Assembly (NCBI GenBank): GCA_024220505.1
Contig: JAKZZE010000030.1
Coordinates: 186,001 to 250,000, forward strand
Direction of reading: 5' to 3'
DNA length: 64,000 nucleotides
DNA from: Rhizopus arrhizus
Taxonomy: Eukaryota; Mucoromycota; Mucoromycetes; Mucorales; Rhizopodaceae
Position numbers and translations under genes: made by a program. The stretch's first letter is position 1; every line of letters begins with the position of its first letter. The notes beneath the pieces are model-generated. The model was not told the DNA's origin and did no database searches. It was given only the letters and a program-made list of their open reading frames with translations. Positions 33,460-43,200 of the stretch are shown here, piece after piece.

Positions 33460-33962
33460 ATGTGGAGATAGTGCAAATGGTTAGAGCGTCTGTCTATCAT
33501 TCGGGAGGTTGCAAGTTCAACCCCTCGTATCCGCATATCTACCCTTCCCGCACTCTAACTGCATGTTCTCTTTCTGCGGTGCTTCAAGCGCTGAATGATT
33601 TTGTCTTGTGTGTCGCGTTGAGCGGCAGCTTTGTATCTGTTCGCCTTCCTTCCCTCCATTGTTGTTTGGTGTTGTGCCGCTTGATAACACCCTGGTTTTA
33701 ACGCCGCAAAGTTGCTTCGGTGGTTTGAGGTGTTTGTTGATCGTTGTCTGTGCGTTGCCTGGATTCCCAGCCCCGGGATTAAAGAAGCATCGTTCTGTCT
33801 CTGCCTCAAGTCTTCGTCTATGGTTTCTGCTTCCAGATCATAATTCGCTCCTTCCCCCATTCCCCCTTAATAACTTGTATGCTTTCCAGGATGTTCCTGT
33901 GGATTGCAATAATGATTTCTTAATCGCCTGCATATAATCCAATAAAATATAAAATCTTTCAC
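33460..33962 (+). mobile_element. tRNA-headed SINE with a LINE-type 3' tail
   Basis: Together with 26101-26108 this forms an element of about 507 bp, split by gypsy B. Head (about 33461-33540): tRNA-like, with A-box-like TAGTGCAAATGG, B-box-like AGTTCAACCC and pairing TGTGGA/TCCGCA; the anticodon arm is degenerate. The body of about 370 bp has no conserved ORF. The tail, TGCAATAATGATTTCTTAATC then CGCCTGCA and AAAATCTTTCAC, matches the 3' ends of LINE copies 2-4. The 15-bp tRNA-Ile fragment follows at once. A Pol III-headed element with a LINE tail is a classic SINE layout. Confidence 0.75.
33913..33926 (+). other. 3' stem-loop of the SINE
   Basis: Stem GATT (33914-33917), loop TCTT, stem AATC (33922-33925), closed by a T-G pair. 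It aligns with stem-loops at 38969, 43846, 48679 and 53563 with compensatory stem changes. Confidence 0.7.
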
Positions 33963-33977
33963 CTGAGCTAAGCGACC
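33963..33977 (+). repeat. 15-bp tRNA-Ile target duplication (junction 1)
   Basis: CTGAGCTAAGCGACC lies between the SINE 3' end and the 5' end of LINE copy 1. It equals the reverse complement of tRNA-Ile nucleotides 1-15. Confidence 0.9.
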
Positions 33978-34164
33978 ACCTTTCTTTCGCTCTTCCGACC
34001 GTTACACAAGGTATTTATTTTTCTACAACTTTCTATCGTCAATATCTCGACAACAAGAAACGATCCATCTTTACTTTTTTCACCATCGTATTCGCCGTAT
34101 CTTATTCTATTAGTACGCCAACTTTCATCTCTCTACGATAATTATTCACCATTGACATTTCGAC

Positions 34165-35199
34165 ATGTCGAATTCGCAATTACATGGAACAGGGGTCAAT
34201 TCCCCTGCAAATGTCAGTTCTTCGACCTATGAACAGCTTCTACCTTTGTTTTTTCAAGAGTTTGAAAAAATAAAAGCTCAAGTTCAAGAACACTCCTCCA
34301 TTCTACCTGAAATTAAGCGATTACAAGAGCACATTGCTAATCTCGAAAGTCGCAATTCAGAATTAGAACTTGAAAACCGCCGCCTTCGCGAGCTTTTAGG
34401 CTCTCATCAAATCGAACGTACTGCAAACACACCAGCCGCAAGTAAAAAAGTTGCTACAAGCACTTTCGAGCAGTCCATGAGTAAGTCATCAGAAAACTCG
34501 CTGACATCTGTGTCAAATGTCACCATGCCAGTTGCCGAATTAGGCACTGAAGCGTCCGCCTGGGCTATGGTTGCCCGTAAAGCTGCCAAAAAGAAGCCTG
34601 CTCCTAAACGCCGTACAGTTGAATCAGCTGCTCGTGGTTTTCAACCCATAACCGGCCCAGTTGGGTTTGGTTATGTGTACATTCCAAGATCTCGACGCAT
34701 GTCGAGACGCGATGTCCGCTCCCGCTTGTCAGTCCTTGGCATTGATCCTTATCGTGTCTTGGACATTACGTTTCCTGCCCGGTCCGTCGTTGGACTCCTA
34801 GTACATGAACAGTACAAAGACGTCCTCCTTGCTCAATTAGGCAAAGCCAAGATTCAAGTGTACCAAGACTTCAACCCTTGTGACCCTGCCCACCTTGCAG
34901 ATCCTTCTTACAAGAACAAGTCCAATGCTGAACGTCTTGCCATTGCTATGGACATTCACCGTAATCGCTGCTGCAGAGGCCTTGCCCGCCTTCGTCACCC
35001 TATCGCCGTTGCCGTTGGTCGTACCTTCCTCGACGAAGGTTTTATCACTGACGAAGATTTACAAGATGCACTCTCCAGATGTCCTGGTACGCCTTTATCT
35101 CCAAAGAAGGCCTTCATGGCTCCTCATGGCTCCCAAGGCTCATCCGAAGACCAAGAAATGGATGATGCGACTCGCTCTGACTATGACGATGAATTATGA
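34165..35199 (+). CDS. ORF1 protein of LINE copy 1
   Basis: This 344-residue protein probably coats the element RNA. Residues 20-75 form a predicted coiled coil (heptad-like KRLQEHIANLESRNSELELE). A basic patch, AAKKKPAPKRRT, may be a nuclear signal. The C-terminal half (about 165-300) corresponds to the RRM-like region of ORF1 in copies 2-5 (YVYIPRSRRMSRRDVRSRL). The stop overlaps the ORF2 start as ATGA. About 20% of its length is charged/acidic tail (EDQEMDDATRSDYDDEL). Confidence 0.85.
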   Translation: MSNSQLHGTGVNSPANVSSSTYEQLLPLFFQEFEKIKAQVQEHSSILPEIKRLQEHIANLESRNSELELENRRLRELLGSHQIERTANTPAASKKVATSTFEQSMSKSSENSLTSVSNVTMPVAELGTEASAWAMVARKAAKKKPAPKRRTVESAARGFQPITGPVGFGYVYIPRSRRMSRRDVRSRLSVLGIDPYRVLDITFPARSVVGLLVHEQYKDVLLAQLGKAKIQVYQDFNPCDPAHLADPSYKNKSNAERLAIAMDIHRNRCCRGLARLRHPIAVAVGRTFLDEGFITDEDLQDALSRCPGTPLSPKKAFMAPHGSQGSSEDQEMDDATRSDYDDEL

Positions 35200-38100
35200 G
35201 TGTAAGTCCAACGACTGCAACTTATAATTCTGACTTCTGCTCCGCTCCTTTGACTCCTTCCGTTCCTTCTCCCTCTGGTTCCCATGGTTCCTCTGGTTCT
35301 TATGGCTCCTTTGGTTCTCCTGGCTCTACTGGTTCTCCTGGTTCTGCTATCTCCTCTTCATCATCGTTACCGCTCACCATCGGCTTGTGGAATGCCAATG
35401 GTCTCCAGGCTACCACAGTCGATGATCTCCTTCGTCACTGCCAGTCGTTCTCTTTAATCTTCATCACTGAGACCTGGCTGCTCTCGCCAAACAAGATTCG
35501 TACTCCATGGCCACAGTTCCATTTATATGGTACTCCTGTTGATGGTAACTTCCGTGGCTCCCAAGGTATCTCTGCTCTGGTCTCTCCTTCCTTTCCTTTG
35601 CCGGTGATGCCGTTCCCAGTTCATACAAAGTATGGTCTAGGCTTACAGGTGGGTCGATCCCTTCGACTCATCTGTCTATATCTACCTCCTTCGCTGTCTG
35701 AAGATGAAGTTTCTGCTGCTCTGGATGTGCTACCCTTGACTCAAGACACTATCATCTGTGGTGATCTCAACGCTCGTCTTGGTGCTGTCACTGGCGACTC
35801 CATTTCCAACGCTCGTGGACCGCTTTTGCGGGACTGGGTTGAGGAACGGGGGTTGACCATCCTGAACTCATCTTTGGCTCATGGTGTCCCTACCTATCTG
35901 TCGTACCGGAATGGCCGTGTGATGAGTAGTATTGTCGACTACTTCATTACCAACCTGCCTTGCCTCAACCGTCCTCAGCTCCAGGTATACACTGATCTTT
36001 CGCTAGGCTCTGATCATAAACTGATGTCTCTTTCTTTCGAGTACTCTGTCCCTGTCGATCAACCTATCCAGTCCACTCCTTCTGCTTCTGCTCGTCGTCT
36101 CTGGAACCTCTCTCGTTTACAAGAACCTGATGTTCTCAAGTTGTACGTTGACTCCTTCCGTTCGTTCTCTGCTGCTTTGGTGGACCAGCTTCAACAGCTG
36201 TGCTCCAGCCCTCCTGACTCGATACCACCCATTGACCGTCTTAACGACGAACTCAATGCGGCCATCTATGGTGCTCTTGACAAGTCCGTTGGTTCTCGTG
36301 CTGCTCGTCCTCCTCAATGGAAGACCTTCTGGAACTCGCACTTGCAAGGACTCGCCGATGTCCGTGACCACATGTACAGACGGTGGCGTCGTGCCATTGG
36401 CATTGACAAAGCTGTTTGGTGGGATCGACATCAGGCCGCTCAGGACCGCTTTCGTAGTGCCGTCAGGTCTGCGAAGCGTCAATCCTGGCGTGCGTTCTGC
36501 GACACTTTAGCCCGAGGTGATTTCTCGCGCGCGATGTCCAAGGTCAAAGCTATCCGAAACCGTCGTCGCCAACAGGTTGGGTTTACTCATCCTGATGGCC
36601 CTGCTGCAGCTGCAAACGCGATGCGTGACCACCTGGCTACGGTATACTCTGGTGCTGGTCTCCCTGCTTGTCGTCCTCCTCCTCTTGGCTCTGCTGCTGG
36701 TTCAGTACCCTTTGATCTGTCTCCTTCTACGTCTGGTACGCCTTTCTTCTCTGCCGCTGATGTCTCTGCTTCGATGCGACGTCTCCCTCTGCGTAAGGCT
36801 CCTGGTTCTGACCACTTACGTACGGAGATGCTCCTTCCTATCAAGTCTCTTCTGGCTCCCATCCTTTCTTTGCTCTTCAACATTTGCTGCCAATGGTCAT
36901 ATACCCCAGTTCTCTGGCGTCAAGCACAGGTGGTCCCCATCCACAAGAAGGGTGACCCTACCTCGCCAGGGAACTACCGTCCAATCTCTCTGACTTCTAT
37001 TGTCCGTAAGCTGTTTGAAATGTGTCTCTTTCCGTTCGTTGAACTGGTCTCTCCTCCCCTGGATGTTGCGCAAGGTGGTTTCCGACATCAACGTAGTGCG
37101 TTGGATCAGGCCCTCTGCTTGCATGACCTGATGCGTGCCTACCGCGATCGTCACAATCATTACCCAGTCGTTGCTTTCTTGGATATCAAGGCCGCCTATG
37201 ATACTGTCGACAGACGTATCATATGGCAATCAATGCTCGCTTCTTCCGCTCCTTTCTGTCTGGTCTCGCTGCTGGCTAATCTCTTTGATGATGTCTCGGT
37301 GTCTGTCCTGCTGAACAACAATGTCTCCACTCCTTTCACTCCGAGTACAGGTGTGCTTCAGGGTTCTGTCCTAAGTCCCCACCTGTACTCCATTTATATC
37401 AATACACTTCCTGCTCTTCTTCGTTCCGCTGCTTCCTCTTCCACCACTTCGGTTCTCACTTTGTCTCCGTCTAGTCCTCCTGGTCCTGGTTCTCTGGTTC
37501 TTCCTGGTCTTCCCTTTGGTCCTTTGGTTGGCTCTTCTGCTTTGTCTTCCTCGTCTCCATCGCCCTCTCCCATCAATTGTCTTTTGTATGCGGATGATGT
37601 GGCACTGGTTGGGTCTGCTCGCGAAGTTCGGCATATGCTGGACCTAGCACAGATCCATTCTCTCACCCTTGGTTACAAATGGAGCCCTTCCAAATGTGCT
37701 GTACTGAACTCGCCTGTACAATCGTCAAGAAGCTTTGTCCGGATGTCTCTATATGATGAGGATCTTCCCTCAGTAGATGAGTTCATCTATCTTGGTATCC
37801 CATTCTGCAGCAAAGGCATCTCTGTTCCGGCTATGGTCAAGCATCGCGCCTCTAGTACCTTGTTTGCCATGTCACAGCTCAACGCTATTGGTCTCAACCG
37901 TAATGGTTTCTCTCTGCTGCTTTCTTCTCGTTTCTACGCTTCTTTCGTACGTCCGAAGCTTGAGTATGGCCTAGCCATTGCTCATCTTCTCAAGAAGGAC
38001 TACACTGAGCTCAACCGAGTTCAGGATAGATGTCTTAGGATGATCGTTGGTGGTCATCGAACTTCGTCCACGGTAGTGCTTCGGCACATTTGTAATCTAC

Positions 38101-38765
38101 CATCCATGGATTTCCGTGCCGATACTCTGGTGCTCAAGTACTGTCTTCGTGTCTCTGGTCTTCCTGATGACTGTCTACTGTCACTCCTTGCATCCTCCGT
38201 TCCTTTGTCTCTTTTGTCTCGGCTCCGGCAGCGGCGTATCGTTCATGATTGCCCTCCGGATGCTTCATCATCTACATCTCGTCTCTCGTCTTGGTTGCGT
38301 CGGTATCGTCAAGAATGCTTTGATACCTTCCTCCAGTCCACCTCCCGGGTACTAATTCGTGCTTGTCGCCCAGTACTTCGGGTTGATCCCGTTCTCTTTG
38401 TTCCTGCCTCCCGTGCTGACCGGAGCCGCTTCGTGCGATGGCGCATGGGATGGCTTCCTGGTAAACCTCGTCCTTGCTCCTGTGGTCTTGGTCAAACAAG
38501 TCGCTCACACCTTGTGCTCTGTACAATGGTTCCTTCCTACCTTTGGTCTTGTCTTCCATTTCCACCGACTAGCTATGTGGGCAACCACATAGACTATGTC
38601 CTCAATCAACTGCCGCTGTCTCCTTCTGCTTCTTGTCCTCCGTTCTGGTCTGCTCTCTGCACAATTCTGTGGCATTTCGACAGGTTGTGCAATCCTGATG
38701 GTGACTACACCACTGATCCCACGCCAGGTCAAGTCTGGCTTGACAAGTCTCAGTCTCCCTCGTGA
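35196..38765 (+). CDS. ORF2 protein of LINE copy 1 (APE endonuclease-RT)
   Basis: This 1189-residue frame encodes the enzyme for target-primed reverse transcription. A Gly/Ser-rich leader (about 25-55) precedes an apurinic-type endonuclease (about 62-285) with LWNANGL, ITETWL, CGDLNARLG and GSDHKLMSLS. RT region about 560-820: KKGDPTSPGNYRPISLTS, FLDIKAAYDTVD, GVLQGSVLSPHLYS and YADD near 798, with a Ser/Pro-rich insert just before YADD. A C-terminal Cys/His motif (CSCGLGQTSRSHLVLC, about 1093) may help RNA or DNA binding. The frame is intact. Confidence 0.93.
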   Translation: MSVSPTTATYNSDFCSAPLTPSVPSPSGSHGSSGSYGSFGSPGSTGSPGSAISSSSSLPLTIGLWNANGLQATTVDDLLRHCQSFSLIFITETWLLSPNKIRTPWPQFHLYGTPVDGNFRGSQGISALVSPSFPLPVMPFPVHTKYGLGLQVGRSLRLICLYLPPSLSEDEVSAALDVLPLTQDTIICGDLNARLGAVTGDSISNARGPLLRDWVEERGLTILNSSLAHGVPTYLSYRNGRVMSSIVDYFITNLPCLNRPQLQVYTDLSLGSDHKLMSLSFEYSVPVDQPIQSTPSASARRLWNLSRLQEPDVLKLYVDSFRSFSAALVDQLQQLCSSPPDSIPPIDRLNDELNAAIYGALDKSVGSRAARPPQWKTFWNSHLQGLADVRDHMYRRWRRAIGIDKAVWWDRHQAAQDRFRSAVRSAKRQSWRAFCDTLARGDFSRAMSKVKAIRNRRRQQVGFTHPDGPAAAANAMRDHLATVYSGAGLPACRPPPLGSAAGSVPFDLSPSTSGTPFFSAADVSASMRRLPLRKAPGSDHLRTEMLLPIKSLLAPILSLLFNICCQWSYTPVLWRQAQVVPIHKKGDPTSPGNYRPISLTSIVRKLFEMCLFPFVELVSPPLDVAQGGFRHQRSALDQALCLHDLMRAYRDRHNHYPVVAFLDIKAAYDTVDRRIIWQSMLASSAPFCLVSLLANLFDDVSVSVLLNNNVSTPFTPSTGVLQGSVLSPHLYSIYINTLPALLRSAASSSTTSVLTLSPSSPPGPGSLVLPGLPFGPLVGSSALSSSSPSPSPINCLLYADDVALVGSAREVRHMLDLAQIHSLTLGYKWSPSKCAVLNSPVQSSRSFVRMSLYDEDLPSVDEFIYLGIPFCSKGISVPAMVKHRASSTLFAMSQLNAIGLNRNGFSLLLSSRFYASFVRPKLEYGLAIAHLLKKDYTELNRVQDRCLRMIVGGHRTSSTVVLRHICNLPSMDFRADTLVLKYCLRVSGLPDDCLLSLLASSVPLSLLSRLRQRRIVHDCPPDASSSTSRLSSWLRRYRQECFDTFLQSTSRVLIRACRPVLRVDPVLFVPASRADRSRFVRWRMGWLPGKPRPCSCGLGQTSRSHLVLCTMVPSYLWSCLPFPPTSYVGNHIDYVLNQLPLSPSASCPPFWSALCTILWHFDRLCNPDGDYTTDPTPGQVWLDKSQSPS

Positions 38766-38968
38766 ACAGCGCCCTGATTCTCCCTCTGGCTTCTTCCTCC
38801 CACTGCCAAACCATCTTCGTGCACGTTGCGGAGGGGACCAAGGAGCTGACGGGATTGCTTATTAACTTGCGCTTCTCTTCCACTGCTTCTACATTTTCAC
38901 CTTTGATGTGTATCCGCTGGTGTTTTTTCGTTCTCTTGTTCCTTTGTCTCCGAGGTTATCACAGTTAA

Positions 38969-38982
38969 TGATCCATTGATCG
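38969..38982 (+). other. 3' stem-loop of LINE copy 1
   Basis: Stem GATC (38970-38973), loop CATT, stem GATC (38978-38981), with an outer T-G pair. It holds the same position before CGCTTGTA as the loops in the other elements. Confidence 0.65.
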
Positions 38983-39025
38983 CTTGTATTTTAACCTTTA
39001 TTTTAATAAAAACATAAATTTTCGA

Positions 39026-39040
39026 CTGAGCTAAGCGACC
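39026..39040 (+). repeat. 15-bp tRNA-Ile target duplication (junction 2)
   Basis: CTGAGCTAAGCGACC lies between LINE copies 1 and 2. Confidence 0.9.
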
Positions 39041-39229
39041 ACCTTTCTTTCGCTCTTCCGACCGTTACACAAGGTATAGTACGCGTAATCAACTTTGAAC
39101 TCAAATATCTCTGCGAATACGATACATCCATCCACCGTTTTAACACCAAAATAATCGTCGTATTTTTCTCTACAAACTATATTTTTTTCAACTCGATTGC
39201 TGTATTTTTCACCATTTTCGACATTTCCC

Positions 39230-40240
39230 ATGTCTCAACAATCTGGCTCCCCCATTTCGCTCATCTCGCAAGATGGAGTGGCAAATGTCAACATTCCAAA
39301 CCCTTCTGACATGCAACAAGCTTTGCAATATTTATTGCACAACTTCCAAACCCTCCAGCAACGTGTTTCAACACACGATGACTTATTTGCTGAACTGACT
39401 GCATTACGCAGTGAAAACGCTACTCTGAAGGCGAAAATCGCCTCACTCGAATCTCAACTCTCCGCTGGCGCTGACGTCAACAGTTCTTCCGCTTTTTTCT
39501 CTTTGGCTTCCGACTCGGCTACCATACGTGCGCCCCAAGATGCACCCCAAATGAACAAAGTAACCTATAGTGCTATTGCTGCCAAGGCTGCTGCTACTGC
39601 TACTGCTACTATCCCCTCTCGTCGCCCACCTAGCAAGAAGCGTAAGCTTGCTGCTAGTCGTACATTTATGCCAGTTGACCCTTCTGCTCCTCGTGGATTC
39701 GAGTACTTGTACTTGAATCGCAACCGCAAGCTGTCCCGTTCTGAAGTTCGCAGAAACCTCCGTTTGCTTGGTCTTGATCTTTCCCGTGTCTTGGACATCT
39801 GCTTCCCTGGCCCAAAGGCCATTGGTCTCCTGATTCATGTTCAATACAAAGAAGAGGTGATCTCTCTTCTCTCTGCTGCCAAGGTTCCGTTGGTTGATGG
39901 TTTTGATCCTCTGGATCCTGTCAACTTGGCGGATCCTGAGCTCCAGCATCTTTCATCGGCTGACAAGGCTAATGAATGTGCTGAGCTCCAGTTCACTCGC
40001 TGCTCCCGTGCTCTCTCTCGTCTTGGTGCTGGCCGTGCTCACCTGGTGGGTCCCATAGGTAAGTACTTTTGTTCTAAGGGTTGGATCGATGACGACTCTT
40101 TGAGTCAGATTCTGTCCTCCCTTCCCCCTTCCTCATTTGCTTCTCGTGGTCGTGACCCAGGCGCTGCTTTCCGTGGTGACACGGTCATGTCAGATGCTTT
40201 GGTCTCTGATTCCGCTAGTGCTGGATCACACTCATTATGA
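39230..40240 (+). CDS. ORF1 protein of LINE copy 2
   Basis: The start is set at the Met at 39230 (MSQQSGSP), since the same CCATGTC context begins ORF1 in copy 3, which lacks the upstream Met at 39197. The protein has 336 residues. It has a coiled-coil-like segment (HDDLFAELTALRSENATLKA, about 55-75), a basic KKRKLAASR patch near 140 and an RRM-like C-terminal domain with FEYLYLNRNRKLSRSEVRR. It ends GSHSL with an ATGA overlap with ORF2. By family it is an RNA-binding chaperone of the transposition particle. Confidence 0.88.
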   Translation: MSQQSGSPISLISQDGVANVNIPNPSDMQQALQYLLHNFQTLQQRVSTHDDLFAELTALRSENATLKAKIASLESQLSAGADVNSSSAFFSLASDSATIRAPQDAPQMNKVTYSAIAAKAAATATATIPSRRPPSKKRKLAASRTFMPVDPSAPRGFEYLYLNRNRKLSRSEVRRNLRLLGLDLSRVLDICFPGPKAIGLLIHVQYKEEVISLLSAAKVPLVDGFDPLDPVNLADPELQHLSSADKANECAELQFTRCSRALSRLGAGRAHLVGPIGKYFCSKGWIDDDSLSQILSSLPPSSFASRGRDPGAAFRGDTVMSDALVSDSASAGSHSL

Positions 40241-43200
40241 GTGAGGTCCAACACCTTTCTATAAGCCTTTGGAACGCGAATGGTCTTCGGACCACGACCG
40301 TTCATGAAGTCCTGTCTCATTGTCTCTCCTCTACACTCCTTTTTATCACCGAGACTTGGCTTCTTTCCCCTTCTCTTCTTCCTACAGACTGGATGCAATA
40401 TCATGTGTATGGTGTTCCTGTACCTTCGGCCAACCGTGGTTCGATGGGTGTTACTGCTCTGGTCTCTCCTTCTTGTCCCTTTCCTGTCTCTCAACTTCCT
40501 TCAGCGAATCGGTATACCCTTTCGTTGAAGGTCGGACCGTTTCGCATTCATTGTTTGTATGTTCCTCCTCCTCTTTCCAACTCTGAATTTATTAATGTAC
40601 TTTCCTCCATCCCCTCCTTACCCAATACTTTCATTTGTGGCGACTTTAATGCTCGTCTTGGTGACCTCACTGGTGATGCATTGGTCTCTCCTCGTGGTGC
40701 TGTTATGGCTCGCTGGCTTGCTGATCGCTCTTTGACCGTTCTGAACGGCCCACTGGCTCATGGTATTCCTACCTGGGTCGGGTTTCGTGATGATCGAGAG
40801 ATGAGTAGCATCCTTGACATGTTTCTAACAAACGCGTCATTGATGTCTCCTCGCCTTGACATCGCGTCTGACTTGTCTCTTGGTTCTGACCATCGTCTAC
40901 TCACGTTGTCATTCTCATTTGCTCAGTCAAGTGCCTCTGAGTCTTCATCTGATACTCCTGATTTCACTCTACATCCTCGTCGACTATGGAACTTGTCTCG
41001 CCTTGGTGAACCTGATCCATGTCAGCTGTATCAAGATACTTTTCGTTCGTCCTCCGCTCCTTTGCTTTCTCAACTGAAAAGGTTGGTTCAACACCCTCCT
41101 TCTTCACGTCCACATATTGACGACCTCAACGCGTCGCTCAACAACATAATCTACAGGTCTCTTGACTCTTCTGTCGGTGACCGACCTCCACGTCCATCGC
41201 ATTGGAAAAAGTACTGGACACAACAACTCCAAGATGCTGCTGACTTTCGTAACAGGTGCTACCGTAGATGGCGTCGTGCCTTTGGTATTGACAAAGTCTA
41301 TTGGTGGCATCAACATCAACAAGCAAACACTTCTTTTCGTCAAGCTGTGGCCAATGCCAAACGTCTCTCTTGGCAAGCATTTTGCAAGTCCCTCGAATCT
41401 GACTTTACGAAGGCCATATCTAAAGTCAAGCAACTCAAACAACGACATCAGTCATCATCGTCGTTCTCACATCCTGATGGTCCGTCTAAGGCAGTGGAGG
41501 TAATGGCTAGTCACTTGGCTTCGGTCTTTGATGGCAGTCTTCTACCTTCCACTCGCCCATCACCACCTCCATCTCCATCCTCTCTTGGTTTGCCTCTTGG
41601 TCTCCATGGTTCATCTCCTTCTGGTACGTCTCCCCCTGGTATGTCTCCTTCTGGTTCCTCTGGTCCTCCTGGTTCAAGTCAGTCTTTATTCAGTCCTTTA
41701 ACAATACATATGTATATCGGCCAGCTCCCTACTCGTAAAGCTCCTGGTGCTGATCACATCAAGGCCGAGATGCTCAAGCCGATCAGTACTGACCTCTCCC
41801 ACTTGCTGTCTTGGTTCTTTTCCTTGTGCTGTCAATGGTCCTACGTTCCTTCCCTCTGGCGGCATGCTCAAGTCTATCCGATCTTCAAGAAAGGTGATCC
41901 TTCGCTGCCGTCCAACTATCGACCCATCTCACTGACCTCGGTGTTTAGAAAGCTCCTTGAGCTTAGTCTTGCTCCATGGCTCGCCTCGGTGTCTCCTCGA
42001 CTTGATCTTGCTCAAGGTGGCTTTCGTCCTCGTCGCTCAGCTCTTGATCAAGCCTTATGTCTTCATGAGCTGATGCAGTCCTATTATCGTCGCTCACATC
42101 GGTTTCCTGTGGTTGCATTCCTGGATATCAAGTCGGCCTACGATACCGTCGACCGGCGTGTTATCTGGGATGCTCTCTCTCGTTCTGGTGCTGGTTCGTC
42201 TCCTTGTCTGCCTCTCTTGGTTCATCTTTTCGATGATGTCTCGGTGTCTGTCTTGGTGTCTAATCACTCGTCCGCTCCTTTCTCTCCTGTCACCGGTGTC
42301 TTGCAAGGTTCTGTTCTCAGTCCTCACTTGTACTCGGTGTACATCAATACATTACCTGCTCTCCTCCGTCAAGTCGCTGCTCCTGCCACCCATTTGGTTC
42401 CCTCCTCTGGTTCTCCTGATGCTGGTATGGTCCCAGTTAACTCTCTCCTCTTTGCTGACGATGTCGCAGTCATTGGCTCGGCAAAGTCAGTCAAAGAGAT
42501 GCTTCAGCTCTGTGACGAACACTCACTGTCTCTTGGTTATCGATGGAATCCTCTAAAGTGTGCGGTGCTCAACCACCCCACTTCCTCTTCATCGTCATCT
42601 GGTTCAACCCAACTAAAACTCTATGGTACTCCGCTTCCTTTGGTCGACAAGTTCGTATACCTTGGTATGCCTTTCGTCAAGACTGGTCTCTCTGCTGCTT
42701 CGGTGCTTCCTCTTCGTTCTCCTGGTGTCCTTCAACTGATGGGTATTCTCAACAAGATTGGTGTAAACCGTCAAGGCTTTTCTCTTCTCTTGTGTGCTCG
42801 GATCTATGCTACTTTTGTCCGTCCAAAATTCGAATATGGTCTCGCCATTTCCAAGTTTTCTGCTGCTCAAGTTAAAGAAATTGACCGCTTACAAGACCGA
42901 TGCCTTCGTATGATGGTAGGTGGTCATGCCACCTCCTCTACGTTGGTCATCAAACACATGACAACATTGCCATCTATGCACCACCGCATAGATGTGCTTA
43001 CAACTCGTTTCTGCCTTCGTGCCCGCTCTCTTCCTGGTTCTTGCCTGCTGTCTCTCCTGTCGTCAACGCTGCCTGTCTCTCGAATCAAGATCCATCTTGA
43101 CAAGAATCCGCTCTTCTTGGCTCTGCCTTCTCCTCCTCCGTCCTCCGATGCTCGGCTCAAGACCTTCTTTCGCCAGTACCGTGAGCGTCAAGTCACATCT

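Larger units (their letters stand above)
33978..39025 (+). mobile_element. LINE copy 1 (family 1), full length
   Basis: This is a two-ORF non-LTR retrotransposon of about 5.05 kb. Its 5' end, ACCTTTCTTTCGCTCTTCCG, is shared with the other copies, but its ORFs and 3' UTR are clearly diverged from copies 2-5, so it is a separate family with the same target. It lacks a poly(A) tail and ends AAATTTTCGA directly before the tRNA-Ile fragment. Both ORFs are open. Confidence 0.92.

Noticed and set aside
33462..33937. ORFs of 79-109 residues across the SINE
   Set aside because: They start inside the tRNA-like head or run through the body in competing frames, with no conserved product.
36117..38883. 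Long open frames on the minus strand opposite LINE ORFs (also at 40-55 kb)
   Set aside because: They are Arg/Glu/Gln-rich shadows of the Ser/Pro/Leu-rich LINE frames, without domains.
40050..40075. Strong splice-donor-like CATAGGTAAGTAC in LINE ORF1
   Set aside because: It codes for the conserved Ile-Gly-Lys-Tyr stretch in all copies, and no matching acceptor that would improve the protein is seen; splicing would damage ORF1.
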